From Flavobacterium sp. KJJ (lineage in GTDB: Bacteria; Bacteroidota; Bacteroidia; Flavobacteriales; Flavobacteriaceae), in assembly GCF_000708595.2 (NCBI RefSeq), contig NZ_JARP01000003.1, positions 1-64,000 on the forward strand: 64,000 nucleotides of DNA, written 5' to 3'. The notes beneath the pieces are model-generated. The model had not been told where the DNA came from. It did not search any database and worked only from the letters and a program-made list of their open reading frames with translations. A program made the translations under genes and the position numbers. The stretch's first letter is position 1; every line of letters starts with the position of its first letter. Shown here in pieces: positions 54,285-64,000 of the stretch.

Positions 54285-54832
54285 AACTGAAAGTTTTTAG
54301 AAATTCCGATTTTTACAGTTTTTCCGAAATCAAAGCCAAAACGCTCTTGTTTTGGATAATCTGTACCTTCAAGATTATCATAGTTAATTCCTCCAATAGA
54401 AAAATTTAAACCAAAACCTCTTTTCATATTAATAAATAGTGCTGGAGTAAGATTTGCATAAATTCCATTTATATTATTTGATGAAGCACTTTGTGAGCCA
54501 GCACCTAAATCTGTATAGAATGAAAATAAGTCTGACAACGGAGCTGTGTAACGCATAAAACCTCCGATTTTATATTTTTGAGAATTGCCAGAAATTTTGA
54601 TATCTTTTTGTATCATATCATAATCACTGCTAATAATTGAAGCTTCAGCTCCAATTGTCCATCTTTCTGCAAATTGATAACCAACTTTTGGCGAAAATTC
54701 AAAATTGGTTGTTTTAGAGTCATCAATTTTTTCTGAAGAAAACCCAATGTTTCCACCAACTAGTAATGAGTTTTTTTGTGCGTGCGATATTGTTGCAACA
54801 AATAGCGCAACTCCTAATAATAATTTTTTCAT
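54281..54832 (-). CDS. Outer-membrane beta-barrel (porin-family) protein
   Basis: A 183-residue protein. The start at 54832 (MKKLLLGVALFVATISHAQ) gives a clean signal peptide; 13 extra residues upstream are unlikely. The mature part reads as antiparallel strands (NSLLVGGNIGFSSEK, YKIGGFMRYTAPLS, GFGLNFSIGGINYDN) ending TVKIGISKNFQL. It matches the small OmpA-like/opacity-type barrels common in Bacteroidota. Role unknown; likely structural or receptor. Confidence 0.8.
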   Translation of the reverse strand: MKKLLLGVALFVATISHAQKNSLLVGGNIGFSSEKIDDSKTTNFEFSPKVGYQFAERWTIGAEASIISSDYDMIQKDIKISGNSQKYKIGGFMRYTAPLSDLFSFYTDLGAGSQSASSNNINGIYANLTPALFINMKRGFGLNFSIGGINYDNLEGTDYPKQERFGFDFGKTVKIGISKNFQL

Positions 54833-55144
54833 CTTGTTTAATAAATTAATTTTGGCAAATTTACACATCAATATTTTGTAAGAAATAATTTATAATGTTA
54901 ATTTTTTAACGAAAGTAAATTTTTACAATTATATCAAAATATTAAATTTTTTAAATGTGTATATTTTAAATTTTAAGTTCTTATTAAAAATAAATTCGAA
55001 GAAATTACAAGATCATTCTTTATAATTAAATTATGAATTTCATAAAATAGATTGTTATGTCATTTGTTATATTTTGTTTTTCCCAATATATGAATGATAT
55101 AATGGGAAAAGTGAGTTATATTCGCATTACTTAAACAAAATAAC
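54833..55144. other. AT-rich intergenic region between divergent genes
   Basis: 312 bp, very AT-rich. A TATATTCG box at about 55114-55121 may be the -7 element for the S46 peptidase gene. No repeat or gene is seen. Confidence 0.4.
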
Positions 55145-57289
55145 ATGAAAAAAATAGTTTTATTCTTAACCATGTGCCTTATGGCTTTTCCTGCAAAAGC
55201 CGATGAAGGAATGTGGTTTTTGATGTTTATCGAAAGATTGAACCATAGAGATATGGAAAAATTGGGCTTGCAATTAACAGCCGAAGAAATTTACAGTATT
55301 AATCACCACAGTTTAAAAGATGCTATTGTACAATTTAACGGAGGCTGTACAGCAGAAATTGTTTCTAAAGACGGGTTAGTTTTAACGAATCATCATTGTG
55401 GCTACAATGCGATTGCTGAACTTTCTACAGCAGAACAAAACTATTTGAAAGATGGTTTTTGGGCAAAAGAAAGAAGTGCTGAAATGAAACCAAAATCATT
55501 GTACGTTCGTTTCTTTGTTCGTATGGATGATGTTTCAAAAAGGATTTTATCTAAAGTAAACGATACAATGACCGAAACAGAAAGAAATAAAATCATTCAG
55601 CAAGAAATTTCTTTAATTGAAAAAGAAAACAATGAAGGTGGAAAATATACCGTTTCTGTTCGTCCTTTCTTTCAAGGAAATGAATATTACTATTTCGTTT
55701 ATCAGGATTATACAGATGTTCGTTTAGTTGGAACTCCACCAGAAAGTGTTGGTAAATTTGGAGGTGATACAGACAACTGGGAGTGGCCTCGCCAAACAGG
55801 AGATTTTTCTATGTTTAGAGTTTATGCTGATAAAGCTGGAAATCCTGCCGCGTATTCTAAAGACAATGTGCCTTTACAGCCAAAACATTATTTGCCCGTA
55901 AGTATTAAAGGTGTAAAAGAAAATGATTTTGCGATGATTTTAGGATATCCTGGAAGAACAAACCGCTGGATGCCAGCTGGAGGAATAGAGCAAAATATAA
56001 AATTTGCTTATCCTGCTTGGGTTGAAGGTGCAAAAACCGGAATGGACGTCATGAAAAAGTATATGGATAAAGATGCAACAGTTCGCTTGCAATATGCGTC
56101 TAAATATGCTTCGACAGCAAATTACTGGAAAAACCGTCAAGGTATGATCGATGCTTTAACAAAAGCAGGAACTGTTGACGTTAAAACGTTGCAAGAAGAT
56201 AAGTTTTATGAGTGGGCAACTAAGCCAGCTAATAAGGAAAAGTACGAAAATGTAATTCCGACTATCAACGATTATTACAGAGAAACAAACTTAAAAGCGC
56301 GTCATGATAATTATTTATCACAGCTTTTACGTACGTCAAGTTATGCAGGCGGACCTGCAAATTTAGGAAATGCATTGATCGCTTACTATAAAGAAAATGA
56401 TGCTAAAAAAGCTGAAATGCTGCCAAAAATCAACGCAATGGTTGAAAGCATTTATGGTGAATTTTACGCTCCATTAGAAAAAGATGTTTTAACAGCGCAA
56501 TTAAATTTATACGCTTCTAAGGCTGCTGAATACGGACTTGCGCCAGAAGTTGCAAAAATGAAAACTGCAAATAATGGTGATTTTACTGCAGATGTAGCAA
56601 AAGCAACAGAAATCAGTTATTTTACAACTAAGGAAAAAGTACTGGCATTTTTAGCTGATCCAAAACCATTGGCAATTGTACACGATCCTTTGTATATTAT
56701 TTCTAATGATTTATTGACGAAATACCGTTCTAAAACAGATGATCAAGCAAAAGCGGATGATGGTTTTGCAACTGCCTACCGCGAATTAGTTGAAGGTTTG
56801 AGAGAATCAAAATTAAATACAATTCAATATCCTGATGCAAACTCTACATTAAGATTGACTTACGGAAAAGTTCGTGCTTTGCCGGCAGATCCAAGAAACG
56901 ATGCTGTTATCAACAATTATACAACCATGGAAAGTATGGTGAAAAAGTATAAAGCAGGAGATCAGGAATTTGATTTGCCAAAACGTTTATTAGAATTAAA
57001 CAAAGCAAAAGATTACGGACAATATGCTGATAAAGCAGGATATATGCCAATAAATTTCTTGACTGATAACGATATTACTGGAGGAAATTCTGGTTCGCCA
57101 GTTCTTAATGGAAAAGGAGAATTAATCGGAATTGCTTTTGATGGAAACATAGAAGCTATGGCTGGAGATGTAATCTTTGATCCAAAATTACAAAGAACTA
57201 TAAACGTTGATATTCGTTACGTACTTTGGATTATTGACAAATACGCTGGTGCAAAAAACATTATTGACGAATTGACGATTGTGAAATAA
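55145..57289 (+). CDS. S46 family dipeptidyl-peptidase, DPP7-type
   Basis: A 714-residue periplasmic serine peptidase that removes dipeptides from peptide N-termini. Signal peptide MKKIVLFLTMCLMAFPAKA. The catalytic triad fits His84 (TNHHCGYNAI), an Asp in GGDTDNWEWPR, and Ser649 (TGGNSGSPVLNGKGELIG). The residue 18 after the catalytic Ser is Gly667 (FDGNIEAMAGD); in the P. gingivalis enzymes glycine here marks DPP7 (hydrophobic P1) and arginine marks DPP11 (acidic P1). This suggests DPP7-like specificity. Together with the M28 and M3 peptidases it supports peptide feeding. Confidence 0.93.
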   Translation: MKKIVLFLTMCLMAFPAKADEGMWFLMFIERLNHRDMEKLGLQLTAEEIYSINHHSLKDAIVQFNGGCTAEIVSKDGLVLTNHHCGYNAIAELSTAEQNYLKDGFWAKERSAEMKPKSLYVRFFVRMDDVSKRILSKVNDTMTETERNKIIQQEISLIEKENNEGGKYTVSVRPFFQGNEYYYFVYQDYTDVRLVGTPPESVGKFGGDTDNWEWPRQTGDFSMFRVYADKAGNPAAYSKDNVPLQPKHYLPVSIKGVKENDFAMILGYPGRTNRWMPAGGIEQNIKFAYPAWVEGAKTGMDVMKKYMDKDATVRLQYASKYASTANYWKNRQGMIDALTKAGTVDVKTLQEDKFYEWATKPANKEKYENVIPTINDYYRETNLKARHDNYLSQLLRTSSYAGGPANLGNALIAYYKENDAKKAEMLPKINAMVESIYGEFYAPLEKDVLTAQLNLYASKAAEYGLAPEVAKMKTANNGDFTADVAKATEISYFTTKEKVLAFLADPKPLAIVHDPLYIISNDLLTKYRSKTDDQAKADDGFATAYRELVEGLRESKLNTIQYPDANSTLRLTYGKVRALPADPRNDAVINNYTTMESMVKKYKAGDQEFDLPKRLLELNKAKDYGQYADKAGYMPINFLTDNDITGGNSGSPVLNGKGELIGIAFDGNIEAMAGDVIFDPKLQRTINVDIRYVLWIIDKYAGAKNIIDELTIVK

Positions 57290-57309
57290 TCTGATTTTTA
57301 TTATAAAAT

Positions 57310-57347
57310 AAAACCCGATAAGTCTCAGAGAAACTTATCGGGTTTTT
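57310..57347 (+). terminator. Terminator of S46 peptidase gene
   Basis: A perfect 14-bp stem AAAACCCGATAAGT (57310-57323) with 57333-57346 and a T run. Confidence 0.9.
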
Positions 57348-57426
57348 TGTTGTTTTTATTTTGGAAAAAGTGTGAGGCTGAGATTTTGAATTTGGAATTT
57401 TCATATTATAATTTTGAGAAGTGTTG

Positions 57427-60400
57427 TTAATCAACTTTCACTCGAATTCCTTTTGTATGACTTGCAAATTCTGGCGCGTACATACTTTCAATTGTTGTAA
57501 TTCCGTTTGAGAATTCGCCACTGTTGTTTACTCGAATATCATATTCTAAAACATACGTTCCTTTGTTGATTTGATCAAAGAAGAAATGCGTTGCAGCATC
57601 TTTTGTACTCATATAATATCCTAATCGATCTTTGTATTGATATTCTGAAAGTACATTTACAGGTTCAAAACAAGAAGCTCTCATATCTTTTAAATGAACA
57701 TATTCGGTGTCTTCTTTAGATGTTATAATCAATCGTACCGTAACTAAATTGCCAATTTTTAAAGGATTTTTAGATGTTATTTTTTCTAATTCATCACCTT
57801 TAACAGAACTCTTTTTTAAATATAATTCTTTTGAAACTGATAATATCGCTTCAGAATTGTTTTTAATTTTATCCAAATCTTCAAAATACTGCCAATAAAC
57901 ACCACCAAAGCCAGGAACTTTAGATTTGTTTTCAATTTTTATAGTGGCCATTTCTTTTTTTACTTCATCAGATTTCCAGTTTAGTTTGATGTAACCGGTT
58001 TCTGCTTCTTTTTCATTTTCTGATAATTTCTTGGTCGTGATTTTTTCATCTCCAAGTTTAATGACTGTGTTGTCTTTTACAGAAAGCCAATCACTTCCTT
58101 GCATTAATAAAGCATAAATTGCTTCTGTAGTTGCTTTTGTAGTTGGCCAGTTTTTCGTCTGTTTGTTTTTTAATAACCATACTTTCATCGCATCTACCGA
58201 TTTGGTGTCGTGAGTTACTTCGGCGAAAGCCTCAATCAATAAAGCCTGAGTTTCTATCGGCGCTTGGTACCAATACCAGCCAGCTTTATTGGCTATCCAA
58301 TACATTCCCCAATCTTCATTGTTGGAAGAAGTTTCTTTTAGGCTTTCTATAATTTTTTTAGCACTTTCTTTTTCTCCAAAACGATTTAAAGTTAAAGAAG
58401 CTAATCCTTTTTCATAAAGTGAATACGACAACCAATCTTTTTTAATGGCCTCTATATACAATTTTGTCGCTTTTTTTAAAGTGTCAGATAATTTGTAATC
58501 GTCTAAATAAAAACTTCTAGTATAGAGATAATGCAAATCAGAATTTGGATTGATCCAGATTAATTTGTCGTTTGTTTTTAAATTTTTGGTTCTGATTTTA
58601 TACGATTCTAAAAATTTGGTGTCTAAAAACGGAATGCCACTTTTGGCAATTGCTTCAATTTTATCTTCATTATCGCCACTTTTATTCAATTTAGATAAAT
58701 GGCCTAAACCTGCCAGGATATGTCTTGTAATGTATTCGTTTTCATAGCCACCTTCAAACCAAGAAAATCCTCCAGACGAATGTTGTTTTTGTTTTAATTT
58801 TTCAAAAGTTGCTTCTTGAGAAGTTTTCATTTTCTCCAAATCAAATAAAAGGGCTAGATTTTTTTTCTTTTCATCTTCGCTTCGAGCGTCATTTAGCCAA
58901 GGTGTTTCGGCTAGAATAATCGATTTTAATTCGTCGTTTTCTTCTAATTTCACATTCAGTTTTCCGTTTTTTCTCCAGTTTTCAAAAACAGTTGCAATTT
59001 TAGTATTGCTTGCAATGATTTCTGAAGCCAAAGAATTGGCATAAAAACGAGCAAAAGTCTGTTCAGCACATTCGTGTTCATATTCCATTAAATACGGTAG
59101 AGCCTGAATCGCGATCCACGAAGGATTTGAGGTATATTCTAATGTAAATTGATGATTTCTTAAAGTCGTTGAATTGTTGTTTTTTAAGTTCTCAAACGTA
59201 TATTCTTTTTTAGAATTTTCGCGAACCCAAATCGGCATACTTTCTGTCACCAGCATATTGTTAGTCAAAACCGGAAGTATGTTTTCTTCACCATCAGAAA
59301 AATTCCCTGCTTTGGCTAAAATCTTATACTGAACACCTTGCAAACCTTCCGGAATTGAAACTGTCCAAGTTGCGGTTGTGTTTCCAAAAGCACCAACATT
59401 AAAATTGTGAACATTTTTTGCATTCATCATTTTAGCATCAATTGGCTGCATTGTTGTCGCATCAAAAAACTGCAGGATTGCGATTCCAGTCTTCACTTTA
59501 TCTGTAACATTCGAAATTTTAGCAGAAATAAAAATGGTGTCTTTTTCTCTAAAGAATCGAGGGAAATTTGGTAAAATCATTAATTCTTTTTGCGTGATTA
59601 CACTTTTTTCTAAATAGCCAGAAACAGCATCTTTGTTATGTGCCAATAAACGAAGTTTCCAAGCGGTTAAAGCTTCAGGAGAAGTAAAATTGAAACTCAC
59701 TTTTCCGTTCGAATCAGTTTTTAAATTGGGTAAAAAGAAAGCAGTTTCAGATAAATTTTTTCTGGCTTTTACTTGTGTTAAAGCTTCGAGCGCTTTTTTA
59801 GTTGTAATGATTATTACGCCGTTTGCGGCTTTGGTTCCGTAAAGCGCTGTTGCTTTATCATTTTTTAAAATATTAACCGATAAAATATCTTCTGCAGCTA
59901 AGTTGTTAATTACTTCTTCTGAAGAAATTTCTCCATCAACTACATATAAAGGTTTTGAGCCATTAGTGTTTCCGGCTCCTCTAATAATTATATTTTTATA
60001 GTTTGTTCTTGACATACTATCTTGCAATGACTCCTCAATTCCTGCTGAATTGTAAACATTATTGTCTTCTTCTACCACAGCTACAGAAGAACCTAGTGAG
60101 ACTTTTTTTCTTATCGTCCCGTAACCCATAATTAAAACCTCATTTAAACTATTTGCGTTATCAAGCAAATTAATATTTACATTTCTTTCGCTCTTAACTT
60201 GAATGCTTTGGTTTTGGTAACCTACAGAACTAAAAATAAGTTCTTCATTAGAAGTAGCTTCAATTTCATAATAACCATCATAATCAGAAGTTGCGGTTCT
60301 TTGCGTTCCTTTTATAATAATCGAAACTCCGGAGATGCCTGCGCCGGATTTATCCGAAATTATTCCGTAGATTAGTTTTGCATTTGTTGGTTTTTTTATT

Positions 60401-63400
60401 TTTTTGAGTAATTGTTTTTGATATTCTCTCTGTTGAAATAAGGTAAAAGAATCATTAAAATTAAATCCGAACCACATCAATTTTGTAGTGCTTTCGTTGC
60501 TTAACTATATTCTATTTAAGGCGGAGTTTAGATTTTGTATGTATGAGTATGTTTTCTCAAAACCTAATGTAGTTTTATAAGTTCCAGAATTACTTGTATA
60601 GTTGCTGAATTTTAATTCTGCCCAATCTCTTTTATTAAATTGATCCAAAGAACTGTCATACATAGACGCTAAAACTTCTGCTTCGTTTTTGGTATTTATG
60701 AATTTTAGCTTAAAAGACCAATTTTCCGTACTTCCTGGATCCATTTTATTTCTAAATGTCTCGATGTCCAGTTCTATTTTTTTTTCTATTTTTTCTAATG
60801 GTACAATTGTTTCATTGGTATAGTTTTCATTTTCAAAAATGCTTTGAAAACTTACATTCATACCATTTTCGAATTCATTTTTTATCGGAATTTTAATAAT
60901 AGCTTCGTGATTTTTTAATTGAATATGATCTTCAAAGTATTTTTTGTTTTCATAATTTCCAAAAGCAGCAATATAAAGTTCTGGAATTACAGACTTTAAT
61001 TTCACTAATACATAACCATCTTTCTTAGCCTCTTTATTGATTTGTTCTGAAGTAAAAAGTGTAGAAGTTACAAACTTATCGTTGTTCTGGAAAAGGCTAA
61101 AATTACTTTTAGTTTCTATAAGATTGCCAAAACTATCTTTTGCAGTAAATACAATTTTGTAATTGCCAGTTTTATAATTGGAGATAAAATCCAAAACTAT
61201 TTTTTTGTCCTTTTCAGTATTAATTTTTTTAGAATAAACTAAGGTTTCTGGAGTATTTTCGATTTTTGCTTTCTCGTTTTCTTCATAAGGAAATAACTTC
61301 TCAAAATCTTGTGGAGAAATTGATGCTATTTCAGGTTCATTAAAAATTCTTTTTTTGAATTTTGTAGAAGCGGGATACAAAAGATAAATTTTGACTTCTC
61401 CTTTAGCAGCTAAAAAATCTCCATTTAAGTTTGTACTAGTAAGTTTAATTTCTTCTTTGTTTTTGGTTTGAACATTATAAGGCGCAATTATTCCAAGAAT
61501 CAAATCGTGATATCCAACTTTTATGGTAGTAAAAGCGTCATGAGTTTCGCCATTAATATCTGTAACAGTGGCCTTTACTTGATAACTAAAAATGGGTAAA
61601 CCTTTTGCTGTAAGATCTTCAAAAGGTTTTGCCGTAAAACTTATTTCAAATTTTCCAGAGGCATCGGTTTTGGTTTCGCCAACTGTAATCATTTCTGTTT
61701 TACCATTTTTATAGTAATAATTTCCTCTTTCTAAAATAAATGGTTTAAGACGAACTTCATATTTTACATTTGCATCTGAAAGATTACTGCCAGCAAAAGC
61801 TTTTGCAAGACCTGTAACCGTAACTTTTTGATTTATGCGAAAGGTCTTTCTCACAGGAACAAAAGCAGCTTCAAATTTTGGGCGCTTGTATTCTTCTACT
61901 TTAAAATCGATATAAGAATTTTCAAAAGCTACATTATTCCAAAAAGCAGTTGTTTCTTTTTCAGGTTTTTCAATGAAATTTTTGTTGTCATTATTAATTA
62001 CTGCTGTCTTTAATACGTAGCTGCCAGTTCGTTCACTTGTTGGTAAAACAAATTCACCTGAAAAAGATCCAAATTCATTGGTATGTACATCAATCTCTTT
62101 GAAGTCTTTATAATTAGGATTTTGAACTTTTATTTTCAAAGTAACATTAGGTACAACTGTCGTTTTGTCTTTGTCCTTTTGAACAACAATTCCTTTATAG
62201 AAAACAGTTTGCCCAGGACGATAAATGGCTCTGTCTAAGTAAAATTGGACTTTTGCTCTAATTTTTTCTTCAGAACCGTTATTTGAGTAATTATAAATTT
62301 GATTTAAATATCTTTTTCCTATAGATAAAGTGTCACCAGGAGTTGAGAAAATCAGCATTTCATCATTATGTTCATTGTTTATCACTCTTTCATACGAAGC
62401 GATTCCATTTTGGTCTGTTTTTAGAGATTGTAAAGGTAATTTTATAGTGACATTTTCAATTGGATATCCTGTTTTTCTATCCAGAATTTGAAAAACATTG
62501 TTTTTGATTTCTTTTGTAGCCAAAACTGAAATATTTGAAATTGTGATAAAATCAAACGCAAATGCTTTTCCGTTTTTTATATCAGAATCACTTTCAAAAT
62601 AAGCCATATAAGAACCTTTTTCTAGTTGAGGCAAAAGTAGTTCTGTACTATGCGAAAAGTAATCTTCGTTGTGTAAAAGAGTGTAGCTTTTAGAAACAAT
62701 TGGTTGCTGTTTTTCAAAGGTTTTATGTGCTAAAATATCAGATTTAGGTGGTAAAATTGCTAATTCGGCCAATTGTTGTTGAGTGATTTTATAAAACGAA
62801 ACTTTCAAATTGTTAATATTTGTGTAGGTAATAGAGGCCCTGGTGTTTTCTCCTTGGTAACTGTTTTGTAAAAGTTGAATGTAGACTTGCTTCGATTTTA
62901 TTTGTTGCTTTTTTTGTAAAGCTAATTTATATGCGTTTGAGTGATTATTGTTTGCCAAAATACTGTCAATTAGTGCTACAGCTTTGATATTATAATCAGG
63001 AGTTCTTGTTTTCGAGGCAAATTCTGCAAAATATAACGCTTTTTTTAATTGAATTTTTTGAATTAGCTTTTCGTCTTTGACTGTTTTTTGAAAATTGTTT
63101 AAAGAACTAATATAGTTATCATCATAGTCAATTAAATTTTTTTTGCAAAACTGCATTCTTTCCCATCGGTTTTCTGCAGTCGGAAAATTGGCTTCTTGTT
63201 TTTGATATAACGATAAAACAGTTCGTAAGTTTTCATTTTTTACAAAATCGAAATTCAGTTTTATAAAATCAGTAGCGTTTCCTAAAAGTTGTTTTTTATA
63301 AGCTATAAAATCACTTCTGTTAGCTTCAAATTCAGTGATTTTAGAAAAATAGTAATTTATATTTTCTTTTAAAACATAATCATAAACGGTTTGGTTTGAA

Positions 63401-63933
63401 AAGTCATTTTCTGTTGCGTAATCAAATACAGACTCATATTTGGTAAGTAAAGTGTTTTTTAGAATAGTTTCATTCTCAAATGATTTTTTATAAGCCTTGT
63501 CAATCTGCTCTATGAAACTATTTTCTGACCAAGTCATAAAGTCATCATCTAGACCAATTGTATTCGTTCTGTTGTAAAAATTATATCGGTTATTAGAATA
63601 ATAATCGGTCAAACAGTTTGCATAAACTAAATTCAAAATTGCTTTCGAAGGTGTCGAAACACTATTAATTTCTTTTTTAAGATTATTCAAAATTTTGGTT
63701 TGAGCATTTTCATCAACGACTTGCAAATATTTCGATTGGTAAAAAAAGCATTTTATCATTTGCACTTCGTCTTTTTGGGCAATTGCTTTTTTGTATATTT
63801 CTGCAACAGCGTCGTTTGCTGATTTTACTTTTCCTTCGTTTTCGAAAGCAATTACGTTCTCCCATTTTTTATCTGTTTGTTGTGCAAATAAGGTTGTAGA
63901 AATCAATAAGAAAGCAAATAATATATTTTTCAT
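57427..63933 (-). pseudogene. Alpha-2-macroglobulin family protein, split by one in-frame TAG
   Basis: One continuous minus-strand frame of 2169 codons, broken only by TAG at 60507-60505. N-terminal part (1142 residues): signal peptide (NILFAFLLISTTLFAQ), helical region, MG domains with YRPGQTVFYKG at about 571. C-terminal part: after the TAG the frame reads LSNESTTKLMWFGFNF without shift, then a carboxypeptidase-regulatory-like domain (GIISDKSGAGISGVSIIIKG), a TonB-plug-like domain (PLYVVDGEI, ATALYGTKAANGVIIITTKK), the A2M core and the thioester motif CAEQ (Cys codon 59070-59068). Bacterial A2Ms trap proteases in the periplasm. Reinitiation at TTG-ATG (60480) could give two chains. Sequencing error, mutation or readthrough are alternatives. 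Confidence 0.88.
60505..60507 (-). other. In-frame TAG interrupting the A2M gene
   Basis: CTA on the plus strand, TAG on the coding strand. The distance from the start at 63933 to 60480 is 3453 nt, exactly 1151 codons, showing that both halves share one frame. Confidence 0.95.
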
Positions 63934-64000
63934 ACTTCTGTTTTAGTATATAGAGAGCCGTTTTTAAAGAAAGGTTGGGGCCAACTTTAAAATAATTTCG
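63934..64000. other. Upstream region of the A2M gene, window edge
   Basis: 67 bp of noncoding sequence before the A2M start. No consensus promoter was recognised before the window ends. Confidence 0.4.

Overview
The window comes from a low-GC Bacteroidota genome, most likely Flavobacterium or a close relative (family Flavobacteriaceae). This rests on gene content: a type IX secretion (T9SS) type-B cargo next to a PorP/SprF protein, a TonB receptor, PQQ-type sugar dehydrogenase, S46 dipeptidyl peptidase, GbsR/MarR and AraC regulators. It also rests on recurrent TTG-N17..20-TAnnTTTG promoters, the consensus known for this phylum, and on AT-rich spacers full of palindromic repeats.

Layout. 1-252: the tail of an rRNA operon (spacer, 5S rRNA, terminator). 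523-3444: small accessory genes (endonuclease V, a VOC protein, an FAD monooxygenase with an N-terminal four-cysteine module). 3750-7874: tRNA-Val(TAC), folC, exbB-exbD, and a TonB-like gene convergent to exbBD across two large palindromes. 8212-19353: core metabolism and envelope genes (Glu/Leu-type dehydrogenase, chalcone-isomerase-like protein, acyl-CoA dehydrogenase, M28 lipoprotein peptidase, SDR, SprT-like protein, MlaF/MlaE transporter pair, glycosyltransferase, methyltransferase, ketoacyl synthase III). 19662-23453: gcvP and a UbiA-like membrane protein. 23881-27602: a five-gene unit (GbsR/MarR regulator, DUF2071, DCC, TIGR01777, SRPBCC) with two copies of one 26-bp operator-like palindrome. 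28026-31310: an accessory island with a frameshifted double-AraC regulator, a putative Stv-like protein and two paralogous proteins I could not assign. 31353-36851: SanA/YdcF-like protein, M3 peptidase, an unknown gene, purK-purE. 37053-39188: tandem paralogous AraC regulators. 39696-46009: an 1800-residue T9SS mosaic adhesin plus PorP/SprF. 46107-50261: a HEAT-like protein, TonB receptor, PQQ-type dehydrogenase. 50446-54185: hpt, adk, a CNNM/CBS transporter and obgE. 54281-63933: a beta-barrel protein, an S46 peptidase and an alpha-2-macroglobulin gene interrupted by a single in-frame TAG.

Best leads: the unassigned island at 28026-31310; the twice-used operator in the GbsR unit; the adhesin, which combines an ALK/LTK-like glycine-rich domain with a SUEL-type lectin domain embedded in an HYR/Ig repeat; the split alpha-2-macroglobulin gene; and several intergenic palindrome families. 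I saw no CRISPR array, insertion sequence, prophage or integrase. All family calls are from reading the sequence; no database search was run.
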